DNA from: JAPHSX01 sp041554195
Lineage (GTDB): Bacteria; Pseudomonadota; Gammaproteobacteria; Thiohalomonadales; Thiohalomonadaceae
DNA: 64,000 nt
Direction of reading: 5' to 3'
Assembly (NCBI GenBank): GCA_041554195.1
Contig: JBFFMJ010000001.1
Coordinates: forward strand, 1 to 64,000
Positions 52,846-61,071 of the stretch are shown here, piece after piece. The notes beneath the pieces are model-generated. The model did not search any database, was not told where the DNA came from, and saw nothing but the letters and a program-made list of their open reading frames with translations. The stretch's first letter is position 1. Each line of letters begins with the position of its first letter. The translations under genes and the position numbers were made by a program.

Positions 52846-55336
52846 CCGAGGCCTGCGCGCTACACGGATCATCCGGCCAGGGGTGCTTGGGATAACGGCC
52901 CTTGAGCTCCTTTTTCACCTCTGGGTAGGTGTTGTGCCAGAAGCTGTTGAGGTCTTGCGTGACCTGAATCGGGCGCTGCGCCGGGGAGAGCAGGTGCAGC
53001 ATTACCGGCTGTTTTCCCCGTGCCAGGGACGGGGTCTCGGCCAGACCAAACAGCTCCTGCAGCTTCACCGCCAGCACCGGTGGGGTGCCATCCGTACTGT
53101 AGTGCAGCTTCTTGCGTGAGCCGCTGGGTACGGTGAGGTGAGTGGGGGCAAGGCTGTCCAGTTGTTGCTGGCGTTCCCATCCAAGAAGAGCCTTTAACGC
53201 CGCGCTGAGATCGAGCCGTTTTAAATGGTCGCGACGGCTGATGTTGTTGAGCCAGGGGGTAAGCCATTCGTCCAGCGTTTGCAGTAAGGTTTCATCACTG
53301 AGGTCGGGCCAATCGTCATCAGGCAACCATTGGTGCAGTGAGCAGACACGGGCCTGAAGCTGGCGACTCGACTCATCCCAAGGCAAAGACTCCAGACCCA
53401 TTTGTCGGATGCCCTGAAGCATAGCCGTGGTAATTGCATCGCCGTCGATGGCATTCAATTTTGACTCTTCAAGGATCAGCGCCCCGAGGCCGCGCACCCG
53501 ACGGGCGAGAACGGTCTGTGTGCGCTCATCCCAGACCACCTCCTCACGCCACGCCAGTTGTTCGGCGAACTGGTGTTCGAGCTGGGGCAGGGTGATCGGC
53601 GCGGCAGAGAAGATACGCCCCTCGCCCTTAGTACCCGCATCCAGCGCGGCGACAACGATAAACTCGGAGCCCGCCACGCAGTCACGAAACAGGGCGGCAC
53701 CGCGACCATTGGCCAGCAGGTAACGCTTCCCCTCCTCACCACGTTTTCGGGCAATGCGATCCGGGTAGGCAAGCGCCAACAATGTGCCGACATTCTCATC
53801 AGCCACCACACTATTTTCGGCCTGAATTTTTAATAGCCGTCGCCACTGTTTCGCCGCCTGCTCCACGGGACGGCACGCCCCCACATCGGCACCATAACCG
53901 CGTGCCCCGCCGGCCCCCTTATCACGGTAGGCTCGTAGCGCCGTGACCCGCAGGGGAAAGTCACATTGCCCCTCTCCTTTTATATTGCGCAGGATATCGC
54001 GCTCCGAGATCACCGCCGCGATATCGCAGGCCAGAGCCCCCTGCCCCATGCTATCTGCCCGCACCAGCATGTGGGCGAGGCGCGGGTGGAGCGGCAGGCG
54101 GGCCATTGCCTTGCCATCGACGGTGATGCGCAGGTTCTCATCCAGCGCGCCGAGCTGTTGCAGCAGCTGCTGTGCCTGATTGAGGGCGGCGGCAGGCGGG
54201 GCGTCGAGCCAACGCAGCGAGGTGGCATCGGCCACCCCCCACTGGGCCAGCTCCAGCGCCAGCGGGGCGAGGTCGGCCTCGATGATCTCGGGATTGTTAT
54301 AGGGGACCAGGCCTGTCTCGGTGGTCTCAGTCCACAGGTGGTAGCAGACGCCGGGCTCCAGTCGCCCGGCACGCCCGGCACGTTGGGTGGCGGAGGCGCG
54401 GGAGACGCGTACCGTCTCCAGCCGGGTGAGACCGCTGCGCGGCTCGAAGCGCGGGACACGCTGCCAGCCCAAGTCGATAACAACCTGCACCCCCTCAATG
54501 GTCAGCGAGGTCTCGGCGATATTGGTGGTAAGTACCACCTTGCGCCGTCCGGCAGGGCTGGGGTTGATCGCCCGTTCCTGTTCGCTGTGGGGCAGGTCGC
54601 CGTAGAGGGGGTAGAGGTCGATACCGGAACAGGTTGGCTCCTGGCGCAGCAGATCAAGGGTACGGCGGATCTCCCCTGCTCCCGGCAGAAACAGCAGGAT
54701 ATCGCCCGACTCCTCTTTCACGGCCCGCACCACGGCACTGGCCGCCACCTCGGGGATGCGCCCCTGCGGCTCGCGTGGCAGGTAGTGGTGCTCCACCGGG
54801 TAGCTGTGCCCCTTGCTGCGCAGCAGCGGGGCATCGAGTAAGCGCGCCACCCGGTCCCCGTCGAGGGTAGCCGACATCACCAGTAATTTCAGGTCCTCTC
54901 GCAGCCCCTGCTGGGCGTCGAGGCAGAGGGCCAGCGCCAGATCAGAGTGGAGGTTGCGCTCATGGAACTCATCGAAGATCACCAGCCCCACGCCGTTAAG
55001 CTCCGGGTCGTGCTGCAGGCGGCGGGTAAGAATGCCCTCGGTGACCACCTCGATGCGGGTGTTCCTACCCACTTTGGAGTCGAAACGCACCCGGTAGCCG
55101 ACCCGCTCCCCCTCACCCAGCTCCGAGGCCATATAGAGCGCGGCGTTGCGGGCGGCAAGGCGGCGCGGCTCCAGCATCACAATCGACTTGCCCGCCAGCC
55201 ATTCAACATCCAGCAGCGCCAGCGGCACGCGGGTGGTCTTGCCCGCGCCGGGTGGGGCCTCCAGCACCACGCTGGGGTGTTCCTCCAGGGCGGCGAGCAG
55301 TTCGGGCAGCAGGGGTTCAATGGGGAGGGCAGTCAT
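52826..55336 (-). CDS. hrpB: ATP-dependent helicase HrpB
   Basis: DEAH-box (DEFH variant) helicase of about 836 residues from ATG 55336; an in-frame ATG at 55363 adds 9 residues, and neither has a strong ribosome site. Walker A is APPGAGKTTRVPL (28-40), motif II is FDEFHERNLHSDLAL, motif III is SAT and motif VI is QRAGRAGRLEPG. The HrpB-specific C-terminal domain carries VPSGSRKKLHYSTDG, PVMLHLLSPAQRPIQVTQDL and KGRYPKHPWPDDP. The last 6-7 codons are shared, in another frame, with a calcium-repeat remnant, so the extreme C-terminus may have been reshaped by a deletion junction. Biological role in bacteria is poorly defined. Confidence 0.95.
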   Translation of the reverse strand: MTALPIEPLLPELLAALEEHPSVVLEAPPGAGKTTRVPLALLDVEWLAGKSIVMLEPRRLAARNAALYMASELGEGERVGYRVRFDSKVGRNTRIEVVTEGILTRRLQHDPELNGVGLVIFDEFHERNLHSDLALALCLDAQQGLREDLKLLVMSATLDGDRVARLLDAPLLRSKGHSYPVEHHYLPREPQGRIPEVAASAVVRAVKEESGDILLFLPGAGEIRRTLDLLRQEPTCSGIDLYPLYGDLPHSEQERAINPSPAGRRKVVLTTNIAETSLTIEGVQVVIDLGWQRVPRFEPRSGLTRLETVRVSRASATQRAGRAGRLEPGVCYHLWTETTETGLVPYNNPEIIEADLAPLALELAQWGVADATSLRWLDAPPAAALNQAQQLLQQLGALDENLRITVDGKAMARLPLHPRLAHMLVRADSMGQGALACDIAAVISERDILRNIKGEGQCDFPLRVTALRAYRDKGAGGARGYGADVGACRPVEQAAKQWRRLLKIQAENSVVADENVGTLLALAYPDRIARKRGEEGKRYLLANGRGAALFRDCVAGSEFIVVAALDAGTKGEGRIFSAAPITLPQLEHQFAEQLAWREEVVWDERTQTVLARRVRGLGALILEESKLNAIDGDAITTAMLQGIRQMGLESLPWDESSRQLQARVCSLHQWLPDDDWPDLSDETLLQTLDEWLTPWLNNISRRDHLKRLDLSAALKALLGWERQQQLDSLAPTHLTVPSGSRKKLHYSTDGTPPVLAVKLQELFGLAETPSLARGKQPVMLHLLSPAQRPIQVTQDLNSFWHNTYPEVKKELKGRYPKHPWPDDPCSAQASARAKPR

Positions 55337-55420
55337 AGGAAAGTATTGTAACGCAGGACGCAAAATCCCCGGGGCTGTTCTATGCTTAAATTTCCTAAAG
55401 CTAATAGTAGGGGGACAGCA

Positions 55421-55858
55421 ATGAAAAACACTTGGCTACTGATTGCCAACGGCAGCGAGGCTCGCCTGTTTGAGACCGAATTCCGCCCCAAAACACTGAC
55501 TCTGTTACAGGAGATCCAGCACCCGGAGAGTCGAGAAAAGGGGGCCGAGCTGGCCTCCGATAAATCCGGGCACTATCAGGGGGATGCCGCAACCGGCGGC
55601 AGCACTCAGGGCTCCTTCAACGAGCCGACCGATCCCAAAGAGTATGAGATGGAACGTTTTGCCGGTGAGCTGGTTCAGATGCTGGAGACGGGACGCAATA
55701 CCAACAGCTTCGAGCACCTGATCGTCGCCTCCTCACCCAAGTTTCACGGCCTGCTCAATAAGAAGATGAATGGGCAACTCTCAAAGCTGGTCGACACGCA
55801 CATCAACAAAGATTACACCGCGCTTACGGAGAAGGAGTTGCTGGAACGACTTACTTAA
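55421..55858 (+). CDS. Host-attachment-family protein
   Basis: Small protein of about 145 residues from ATG 55421 (MKNTWLLIANGSEARLFE), chosen over an in-frame ATG at 55382. The WLLIANGSEARLFE N-terminal strand, the HPESREKGAELASDKSGHYQ segment, and the C-terminal LIVASSPKFHGLLNKKMNGQL fit the family first annotated as required for host attachment in Agrobacterium-type bacteria. It is widespread in free-living species, so a general stress or release-factor-like (eRF1 domain-related) role is more likely than virulence. It is divergent from hrpB and ends at a strong terminator. Confidence 0.82.
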   Translation: MKNTWLLIANGSEARLFETEFRPKTLTLLQEIQHPESREKGAELASDKSGHYQGDAATGGSTQGSFNEPTDPKEYEMERFAGELVQMLETGRNTNSFEHLIVASSPKFHGLLNKKMNGQLSKLVDTHINKDYTALTEKELLERLT

Positions 55859-55876
55859 ATTAACGGCATCGACAAT

Positions 55877-55903
55877 AAAGCCGCTCAACTGAGCGGCTTT
55901 TTT
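55877..55903 (+). terminator. Intrinsic terminator after the host-attachment gene
   Basis: A 10-bp stem AAAGCCGCTC (55877-55886) with its complement (55891-55900) around AACT, followed by a T-run to 55903. It lies between two convergent genes and may also serve the minus-strand gene ending at 55916, though its T-run is weaker in that direction. Confidence 0.88.
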
Positions 55904-55915
55904 CAGCGTGATTCA

Positions 55916-56614
55916 CTACTCTGGTGTGCGGTAGTGCTTATAAGCTGCGGGCAATAGAAACAACTTTTCATCCGCCTTGAATTGCTGATCAATATCGACC
56001 AGCAGACGACCACGTTGTGCTGTGAGATCAAACTCCTGAATCGCAATGCCCGACTCCAGCATCCACTCAGGATGGAAGGTGTGTAAGGCCAGATCACAGC
56101 CCTCCAACATCTCATGGGGTAGCTCGCTGAGCATCTTGCCCTGCTCACCACCCAGCACACGATTAAAGTCCCGCAGAGCCTTTAGCGTGTCAGGCAAAAG
56201 CCCCGGCACCACCACCGCGTCGTAACACAATTTGTCGTTTACAAAGAGACGCAGTTGGTGTGGCTGCTTGCCGCCGATCTCCGGTGCCTTTTTATCGGCT
56301 TCCAGCGTGTGGTCACGTTTTAACGGGATCGGTGACTCGGTTGCCAGCGTGCGTGAGGGAATTTCAAAGACGGTGCCGTCTTCATGGGTGACGCTGCTGA
56401 TCAGCTGTTTCTCACGATCAAACAACAGGTAGTCGCCCTGCGCATCGTTATCATCCATCCGCACCATCGTTTCCGTGATGATGATGCGCGAGGGCTGGGG
56501 CTCCAGCCCTGCCTCACTCACCATGTATTTCAGCATCACGCCGTCGAGTGTCTGTGCAGACGCTGCCGCACTCAGACCCAACATCATCAGCAGTGCGATG
56601 AATTTTTTTCTCAT
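55916..56614 (-). CDS. Exported protein of unknown function
   Basis: 232-residue protein with a clear signal peptide (MRKKFIALLMMLGLSAAASA, cleavage before QTLDG). The mature part has no transmembrane helix and is rich in short beta strands, for example SRIIITETMVRMDD, YLLFDREKQLISSVTHEDGT and HQLRLFVNDKLCYDAVVVPG. Two cysteines (in KLCYDA and EGCDLALH) could form a periplasmic disulphide. I recognise no family. The ATG overlaps the last base of the ferritin-like gene stop (TAATG), so it is the coupled last member of the metZ-led run. Confidence 0.8.
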   Translation of the reverse strand: MRKKFIALLMMLGLSAAASAQTLDGVMLKYMVSEAGLEPQPSRIIITETMVRMDDNDAQGDYLLFDREKQLISSVTHEDGTVFEIPSRTLATESPIPLKRDHTLEADKKAPEIGGKQPHQLRLFVNDKLCYDAVVVPGLLPDTLKALRDFNRVLGGEQGKMLSELPHEMLEGCDLALHTFHPEWMLESGIAIQEFDLTAQRGRLLVDIDQQFKADEKLFLLPAAYKHYRTPE

Positions 56615-57429
56615 TAACCAACCCCTTCCAGGTACGCTAACTCTTCTTCACTAAAACCGGCTTCGCGCCGCGCTTCGATATGGAACGGTGGTCGTAACGG
56701 CCCGCCCATATACTCGTCGATAAGACCATTGAAAGTCGGCACCGGTTCCAAGCCCCGTTGTTCGCAGTGGTAATGGAACCAGTGGTTGCCGATGGCCACA
56801 TGACCGATCTCATCGCGCAGGATGATATCGAGCAGCGCCGCACCCGCCTCATCGCCACTCTGCAACAGCCTTGCCTTGATACCGGGATTCACATCCAGCC
56901 CGCGCGCCTCCAGACAACGCGGCACCAGCGCCATACGCACCATGCCATCGAAGGCGGTCTTTTGCGCCATCTCCCACAGGCCGTTGTGCGCAGGAAAATC
57001 GCCGTAGTCATAACCGAGACCGCGCAGGTGATCACGCAGCAGGCAGAAGTGTGTCGCCTCCTCGTCGGCCACCCGCAACCAGTCGTCATAGAACTCGGCG
57101 GGCATGTCACGAAAACGGTAGGCGGCATCAAGACCGAGATTGATGGCGTTAAACTCGATATGGGTCAGGGCATGAAACAGTACCGCCCTCCCCTCTACCG
57201 TCACAGGCTTACGCTTGGAGAGATCTCGCGGGTGAACCATGACCGGTCTTTGAGGACGCCCCGGTACCGGTACCGCCTGCGGAGCATCGCCCCCCTCGAC
57301 CGAGAAGTCACCGGCGCGCCAGGCGGCAAACAGCTCGTGAGTCAGACGCACCTTATCATCGGGGTCATCGGTCATCAGCGCCTGATAGGCGGCGGGAAAG
57401 AGTGGTTGTGCAGACGGTTGTTTCGACAT
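56614..57429 (-). CDS. DUF455-family ferritin-like diiron protein
   Basis: About 271 residues from ATG 57429 (MSKQPSAQPLF); an in-frame GTG at 57447 lies inside the preceding gene. The four-helix diiron pattern is visible: Glu in ALTHIEFNAINLGLD, ExxH in ADEEATHFCLL, Glu in PRCLEARGLD, and ExxH in RDEIGHVAIGNHW. All six ligands of a ferritin-like site are therefore present. Relatives include the tRNA hydroxylase MiaE; the reaction of DUF455 is not established as far as I know. It is 11 bases after the glycerate-kinase-like gene. Confidence 0.88.
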   Translation of the reverse strand: MSKQPSAQPLFPAAYQALMTDDPDDKVRLTHELFAAWRAGDFSVEGGDAPQAVPVPGRPQRPVMVHPRDLSKRKPVTVEGRAVLFHALTHIEFNAINLGLDAAYRFRDMPAEFYDDWLRVADEEATHFCLLRDHLRGLGYDYGDFPAHNGLWEMAQKTAFDGMVRMALVPRCLEARGLDVNPGIKARLLQSGDEAGAALLDIILRDEIGHVAIGNHWFHYHCEQRGLEPVPTFNGLIDEYMGGPLRPPFHIEARREAGFSEEELAYLEGVG

Positions 57430-57440
57430 AGGCGCGTAGT

Positions 57441-58679
57441 CTACCACTTCCAGCCGATAACCAGATCCATCACATTGGTGCCGGTGGGACCGGTTTGGAT
57501 CAGATCGCCACTGGCCTCAAGAAGGCGGCCGGACTTAGCACCCTCAAGCGCATCCAGTGCGTCCTCCCCTTCCCACTCACCACGTTGCACCGTGCCGCCA
57601 TCGACCAGCGCCCCTGCATCCTCGGTGGGGCCATCGCTGCCATCGGTGCCCGCTGCCAGCAACAACAGGTTGTCATGACCGAGTAGATAGCGTGCCGCGG
57701 CCAGTGCCAGGTGTTGATTGCGGCCACCCTGCCCCGGATGTTCGGGTAGTACCACACTGCTCTCGCCACCCCAAATCTGCAGGCCCACGGGGGCATGGAG
57801 TAACGCCTCACAAAATTGCGCCGCCAGCGTTTCGGCATCGCCCTGAAAGTGGCCAGGGTGGTTATACGTAGTGAGGCCCACCTGTTGGGCCGCGGCCATC
57901 AGCGCCTCGCGCGCCAGGTCATTGCTGGCGATGATGTGTGAGTCGATGTTGGCAACACTATCCGTATTCATTTCTGGATGTGCGTCAATGAGGGATTGTA
58001 GCCATGGCGGCAGAGGCGTAGTGATCGGGGGGATCTCAGGTTCGGCAATAAGCGGGCCTGAACCGATAACACTCGACACATCGTCTGGTACATCGGAGAT
58101 CAGCAGTTGCAGACAGTGACGTCCCCTCAGGTAGGGGATTAATCTTCCCCCCTTGATACACGAGAGTCGTTTGCGGATCGCGTTCATCTCAGTGATGGTG
58201 AGCCCTGATGCCAGCAGCCAATTATTCAGTTCGGCCAACTGCCGCGCCGTCATCCCCGTCGGCAACACCTCAACCAGCGCCGAGGCTCCGCCGGAGAGCA
58301 GAAAAAGTAGTGGCTCGTCATCGGGTAGTGTTTCGAGAAACGCCAACAAGGCATGACCTGCCGCGAGGCTAGTTGCATCAGGTATGGGGTGGGCGCTCTC
58401 CATCTGGACGATGCGCCTGGCATCAAGGCGCGGCTCACTGTGGCCCTGTTTGGTGATCACCAGACCGGCACGCAACTGCTCACCCAGCACCTGCTGTGCC
58501 CCCATCGCCATCGCTGCGGCGGCCTTGCCGATGGCGATAAGGGAGGTTGGTTGGGAAACAGCAATATTTTGTAAAAACTGCAAAACCACCTTGTCGCCGC
58601 ATACCGCATCAAGGGCGACACGATAGAGCTGCAGTAACTGAGTGCGGCGTTGCTGAAGTGAGGACTCGGTACCACTCAT
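57441..58679 (-). CDS. Glycerate 2-kinase (MOFRL family)
   Basis: ATP-dependent kinase making 2-phosphoglycerate from glycerate, 412 residues. The N-terminal Rossmann-like domain has IAIGKAAAAMA, and LFLLSGGASALVEVLP is the glycine-rich nucleotide loop. Further hallmarks are NAIRKRLSCIKGGRL, SDVPDDVSSVIGSGPL, and the MOFRL domain with GGESSVVLPEHPGQGGRNQHLAL and AAGTDGSDGPTEDAGALVDGGT. In E. coli-type organisms such enzymes serve glyoxylate/tartronate or serine routes, feeding enolase; here no sugar-acid genes are near. It is 9 bases after the methyltransferase gene. Confidence 0.92.
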   Translation of the reverse strand: MSGTESSLQQRRTQLLQLYRVALDAVCGDKVVLQFLQNIAVSQPTSLIAIGKAAAAMAMGAQQVLGEQLRAGLVITKQGHSEPRLDARRIVQMESAHPIPDATSLAAGHALLAFLETLPDDEPLLFLLSGGASALVEVLPTGMTARQLAELNNWLLASGLTITEMNAIRKRLSCIKGGRLIPYLRGRHCLQLLISDVPDDVSSVIGSGPLIAEPEIPPITTPLPPWLQSLIDAHPEMNTDSVANIDSHIIASNDLAREALMAAAQQVGLTTYNHPGHFQGDAETLAAQFCEALLHAPVGLQIWGGESSVVLPEHPGQGGRNQHLALAAARYLLGHDNLLLLAAGTDGSDGPTEDAGALVDGGTVQRGEWEGEDALDALEGAKSGRLLEASGDLIQTGPTGTNVMDLVIGWKW

Positions 58680-58688
58680 CGCAAGCGC

Positions 58689-59309
58689 TTATCGCGGACG
58701 GTAGCGAAGCAGGAAATAGTTAAACTTCTGCTCACCACCTGCCGGGGTGGTGTGCGTCTCGACCTGCTGCTCCAGTAGTTCAAACTCAGCACCCAAGGTC
58801 TGTTTCATCTTATCGCTATCGTAGCGTTCAACGGGTAAGCCGCTGCACATCTCCGGGCCATCTGCGGCAAAGGTAGCGATCAGCAGATGGGCATCCGGCT
58901 TGAGCGCCTTGCGCAACACGGCACGATATTTTTCACGATCGTCCTCACCGGTGAGAAAGTGGAATACGGCACGGTCGTGCCACAGGGAAAAACGGTGTGG
59001 CGGCTCAAAGGTGGTGACATCGGCAACGAACCACTCCACCTGCTTCGCCTGTTCACACAGTCGTTGCTGTGCACACTGCAGAGCGGCGGCAGAGATATCC
59101 AGTACCGCAAGGTGGCTGTATCCTTTTTGCAGCAGTGAATCAATCAACACCGAGGCACCGCCGCCGACATCGATAATGGCATCCGCTTTAGAGGCGACGA
59201 CCTTTGCAATCATGCGCATCGACTGATCGGGATACTCCTGATACCAGCTGACCTCAGTGCTCTCCTTGCTTTGATACACCTGCTCCCAGTGGTTCTGCCG
59301 ATCACTCAT
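58689..59309 (-). CDS. Class I SAM-dependent methyltransferase
   Basis: 206-residue methyltransferase. HWEQVYQSKESTEVSWYQEYP is the N-terminal signature of a widespread small-molecule/UbiE-like group. Motif I is IIDVGGGASVLIDSLLQKGY, motif II is LAVLDISAAAL, and post-I motifs are FVADVTTFEPP with DRAVFHFLT. The C-terminal NYFLLRYRP strand is also typical. The substrate is unknown; small thiol, selenium or arsenic compounds are known acceptors of relatives. The gene is tightly packed in the run behind metZ, so SAM level might influence its expression. Confidence 0.87.
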   Translation of the reverse strand: MSDRQNHWEQVYQSKESTEVSWYQEYPDQSMRMIAKVVASKADAIIDVGGGASVLIDSLLQKGYSHLAVLDISAAALQCAQQRLCEQAKQVEWFVADVTTFEPPHRFSLWHDRAVFHFLTGEDDREKYRAVLRKALKPDAHLLIATFAADGPEMCSGLPVERYDSDKMKQTLGAEFELLEQQVETHTTPAGGEQKFNYFLLRYRPR

Positions 59310-59320
59310 GACACTCTCCC

Positions 59321-59683
59321 CTATGGGTTAATCCCCTCAACCTTGCTGACAAACCAGACAGCATCAAAGCTGCGCTGGTGCTTTTTACTGTAGAAATTCT
59401 GCATCAAGGTACCGTTGCTATAGCGAACCGCATCACCCGGCTGATACTCCTCTGCGGGTGCGGCCAGCCAGAACTGTCCGCCTTCATTTTTGACCTCAAT
59501 ATAAACATACTCATTGCTGCGGATCGATTGCACTACCGTAGCACGATTTGGCAGCTGGTCGAGATTGGGATTTCGCGGCAGGCGCATCGTTTCAGCCGCC
59601 TGTGCCACCGAGGGATGTCCCGGTGGTGGTGCCGCAAGTACCGGCGCCGAAAACAGGATTAAAGGAAGAATGATTTTTATCAT
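59321..59683 (-). CDS. Exported NrfJ-like OB-fold protein
   Basis: 120-residue protein with a signal peptide (MIKIILPLILFSAPVLA). The mature part has the strand order of the NrfJ-related OB-fold group: ATVVQSIRSNEYVYIEVKNE, FWLAAPAEEYQPGDAVRYSN, then GTLMQNFYSKKHQRSFDAVW. NrfJ homologues sit with cytochrome nitrite reductase clusters, but no such genes are here. Function is unknown; a periplasmic binding or chaperone role is possible. It lies 37 bases after metZ and 11 before the methyltransferase gene. Confidence 0.75.
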   Translation of the reverse strand: MIKIILPLILFSAPVLAAPPPGHPSVAQAAETMRLPRNPNLDQLPNRATVVQSIRSNEYVYIEVKNEGGQFWLAAPAEEYQPGDAVRYSNGTLMQNFYSKKHQRSFDAVWFVSKVEGINP

Positions 59684-59720
59684 TTTTTTACTCTATTTAT
59701 GCAACCGACTACTGTGGACA

Positions 59721-60911
59721 CTACACCGCGAAACCACGTGCCAGATCGGCCTTCAGGTCATCCACATCTTCCAGGCCAACGGAGATACGTACCAGTCCAT
59801 CGGTGATCCCTGAATCGGCCTTCTGCTCCGGGGTGAGGCGACCATGCGTGGTCGTTGCCGGGTGAGTAATTGTGCTCTTGGCATCACCCAAATTCGCGGT
59901 GATGGAGATCACGCGCGTGGCATCAATAATGCGCCACGCCTGCTCCTTTCCGCCCTCCACCTCGAAGGCAACGATACCACCAAAGCCACGTTGCTGGCTG
60001 GCCGCCAGTGCGTGCTGCGGGTGTGAGCTAAGACCCGGATAGAAGACACGCTTGATCCCCGGCTGCTGTTCCAGCCACTGCGCCAGTTCCAGCGCATTGT
60101 CACTGTGCGCCTTCATGCGTAACTTGAGCGTCTCCAACCCCTTTAAAAAGATCCAGGCGTTAAAGGTACTCATGGTCGGACCGGCCGAACGCAAAAAGGC
60201 GTAGACCTGCGCCATCAGCTCCCGATTACCCACCACCGCGCCACCCATGGCACGCCCCTGACCATCAATATATTTGGTGGCCGAGTGGATCACCACATCG
60301 GCCCCCAATTTTAGCGGCTGTTGCAGCGCCGGGGTGCAGAGACAGTTATCGACCACCAGCAGGCAGCCTTTTGAGTGGGCAATCTCAACCAGTCTTGGAA
60401 TATCAGCCACCTCAACCAGCGGGTTGGAAGGGGTCTCCAGAAACAGCAGCTTGGTGTTGGGGCGGATCGCCGCCGCCCAGCCGTCATAGTCGGTCAGTGA
60501 GACATAAGTGGTCTCCACCCCGAACTTGCCCATGAAGTTATCGAACAGCACTACCGTGGTACCAAACACCGAGCGCGAGGAGACAATGTGATCGCCCGCC
60601 CTAAGCAGTCCCATGCAGGTGGCGAGGATCGCGGCCATGCCGGAGCTGGTGGCCACGCACTGCTCGCCGCCCTCCAGCGCCGCCAAGCGCTCTTCAAAGG
60701 TACGTACCGTGGGATTGGTAAAACGCGAATAGATATTACCCGGCTCGGTGCCGCCAAAACGGGCCGCCGCCTGCGCCGCGCTGTTGTAGGTAAAACTGGA
60801 GGTGGGAAAGATCGGTTCGCTCTGCTCGCCCTCGCTGCTGCGCACCTGACCGGCACGTACCGCCAGGGTATCAAATCCGAACTCATCCCAGTCATCTTGC
60901 GAAATGGTCAT
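59721..60911 (-). CDS. metZ: O-succinylhomoserine sulfhydrylase MetZ
   Basis: PLP enzyme that makes homocysteine directly from O-succinylhomoserine and sulphide, the direct sulfhydrylation route to methionine. The 396-residue Cys/Met-metabolism protein has ATSSGMAAILATCM, the cofactor-Asp block LLVVDNCLCTPALQQP, and the lysine motif HSATKYIDGQGR (Lys213). The C-terminal block is SITANLGDAKSTITHPATTTHGRL. The purF-metZ arrangement with an N-terminus FDTLAVRAGQ is typical of MetZ in gammaproteobacteria such as Pseudomonas. AGAGGAGAGG precedes the ATG. Its leader contains a SAM-II-like riboswitch, consistent with feedback by SAM. Confidence 0.94.
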   Translation of the reverse strand: MTISQDDWDEFGFDTLAVRAGQVRSSEGEQSEPIFPTSSFTYNSAAQAAARFGGTEPGNIYSRFTNPTVRTFEERLAALEGGEQCVATSSGMAAILATCMGLLRAGDHIVSSRSVFGTTVVLFDNFMGKFGVETTYVSLTDYDGWAAAIRPNTKLLFLETPSNPLVEVADIPRLVEIAHSKGCLLVVDNCLCTPALQQPLKLGADVVIHSATKYIDGQGRAMGGAVVGNRELMAQVYAFLRSAGPTMSTFNAWIFLKGLETLKLRMKAHSDNALELAQWLEQQPGIKRVFYPGLSSHPQHALAASQQRGFGGIVAFEVEGGKEQAWRIIDATRVISITANLGDAKSTITHPATTTHGRLTPEQKADSGITDGLVRISVGLEDVDDLKADLARGFAV

Positions 60912-60939
60912 AGCCTCTCCTCTCTATTTGCGCAGGCAC

Positions 60940-60974
60940 AAAAAAACCCGCTCAGCTATCGCCAAAGCAGGCTT
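60940..60974 (-). terminator. Terminator-like hairpin between riboswitch and metZ
   Basis: On the minus strand AAGCCTGC (60974-60967) can pair with GCGGGTTT, including two or three G-U pairs, around a 15-base loop. It is directly followed by a seven-T run (60946-60940). It lies upstream of the metZ start, so it is a candidate regulated (attenuation) terminator controlled by the preceding RNA. Confidence 0.55.
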
Positions 60975-60979
60975 CTCGC

Positions 60980-61036
60980 CTTCGCTTTAGCTGCATTTAT
61001 TTCGCGCCCGCAAGCTGAGTCTCAAATCGGCGCGTA
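60980..61036 (-). promoter_or_regulatory. SAM-II (metX-type) riboswitch aptamer upstream of metZ
   Basis: Read on the minus strand, the RNA has a GC stem CGCGCC (61034-61029) closing with GGCGCG. The stem encloses GATTT and a CTTGC loop. After the stem come AAATAAATG and then CAGCTAAAG, ending near 60983. This order (CGCGC-GAUUU...UUGC-GCGCG-AUAAAUG-AGCUAAA) is that of the compact SAM-II aptamer first described upstream of metX in Alphaproteobacteria. Its position in front of a methionine-biosynthetic gene and just after a promoter strengthens the call. The expression platform could be the downstream U-tailed hairpin, or sequestering of the translation start as in classical SAM-II RNAs. Confidence 0.88.
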
Positions 61037-61041
61037 CCACT

Positions 61042-61070
61042 ACACTAGGTAATGGCCGTGATGATGTCAA
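61042..61070 (-). promoter_or_regulatory. Sigma-70 promoter of metZ
   Basis: Minus-strand TTGACA (61070-61065), exactly 17 bases, then TAGTGT (61047-61042). The -35 is a perfect consensus. Transcription would begin at about 61035, at the first base of the riboswitch stem, so the aptamer occupies the extreme 5' end. The -35 lies directly behind the purF stop codon. Confidence 0.75.
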
Positions 61071-61071
61071 C

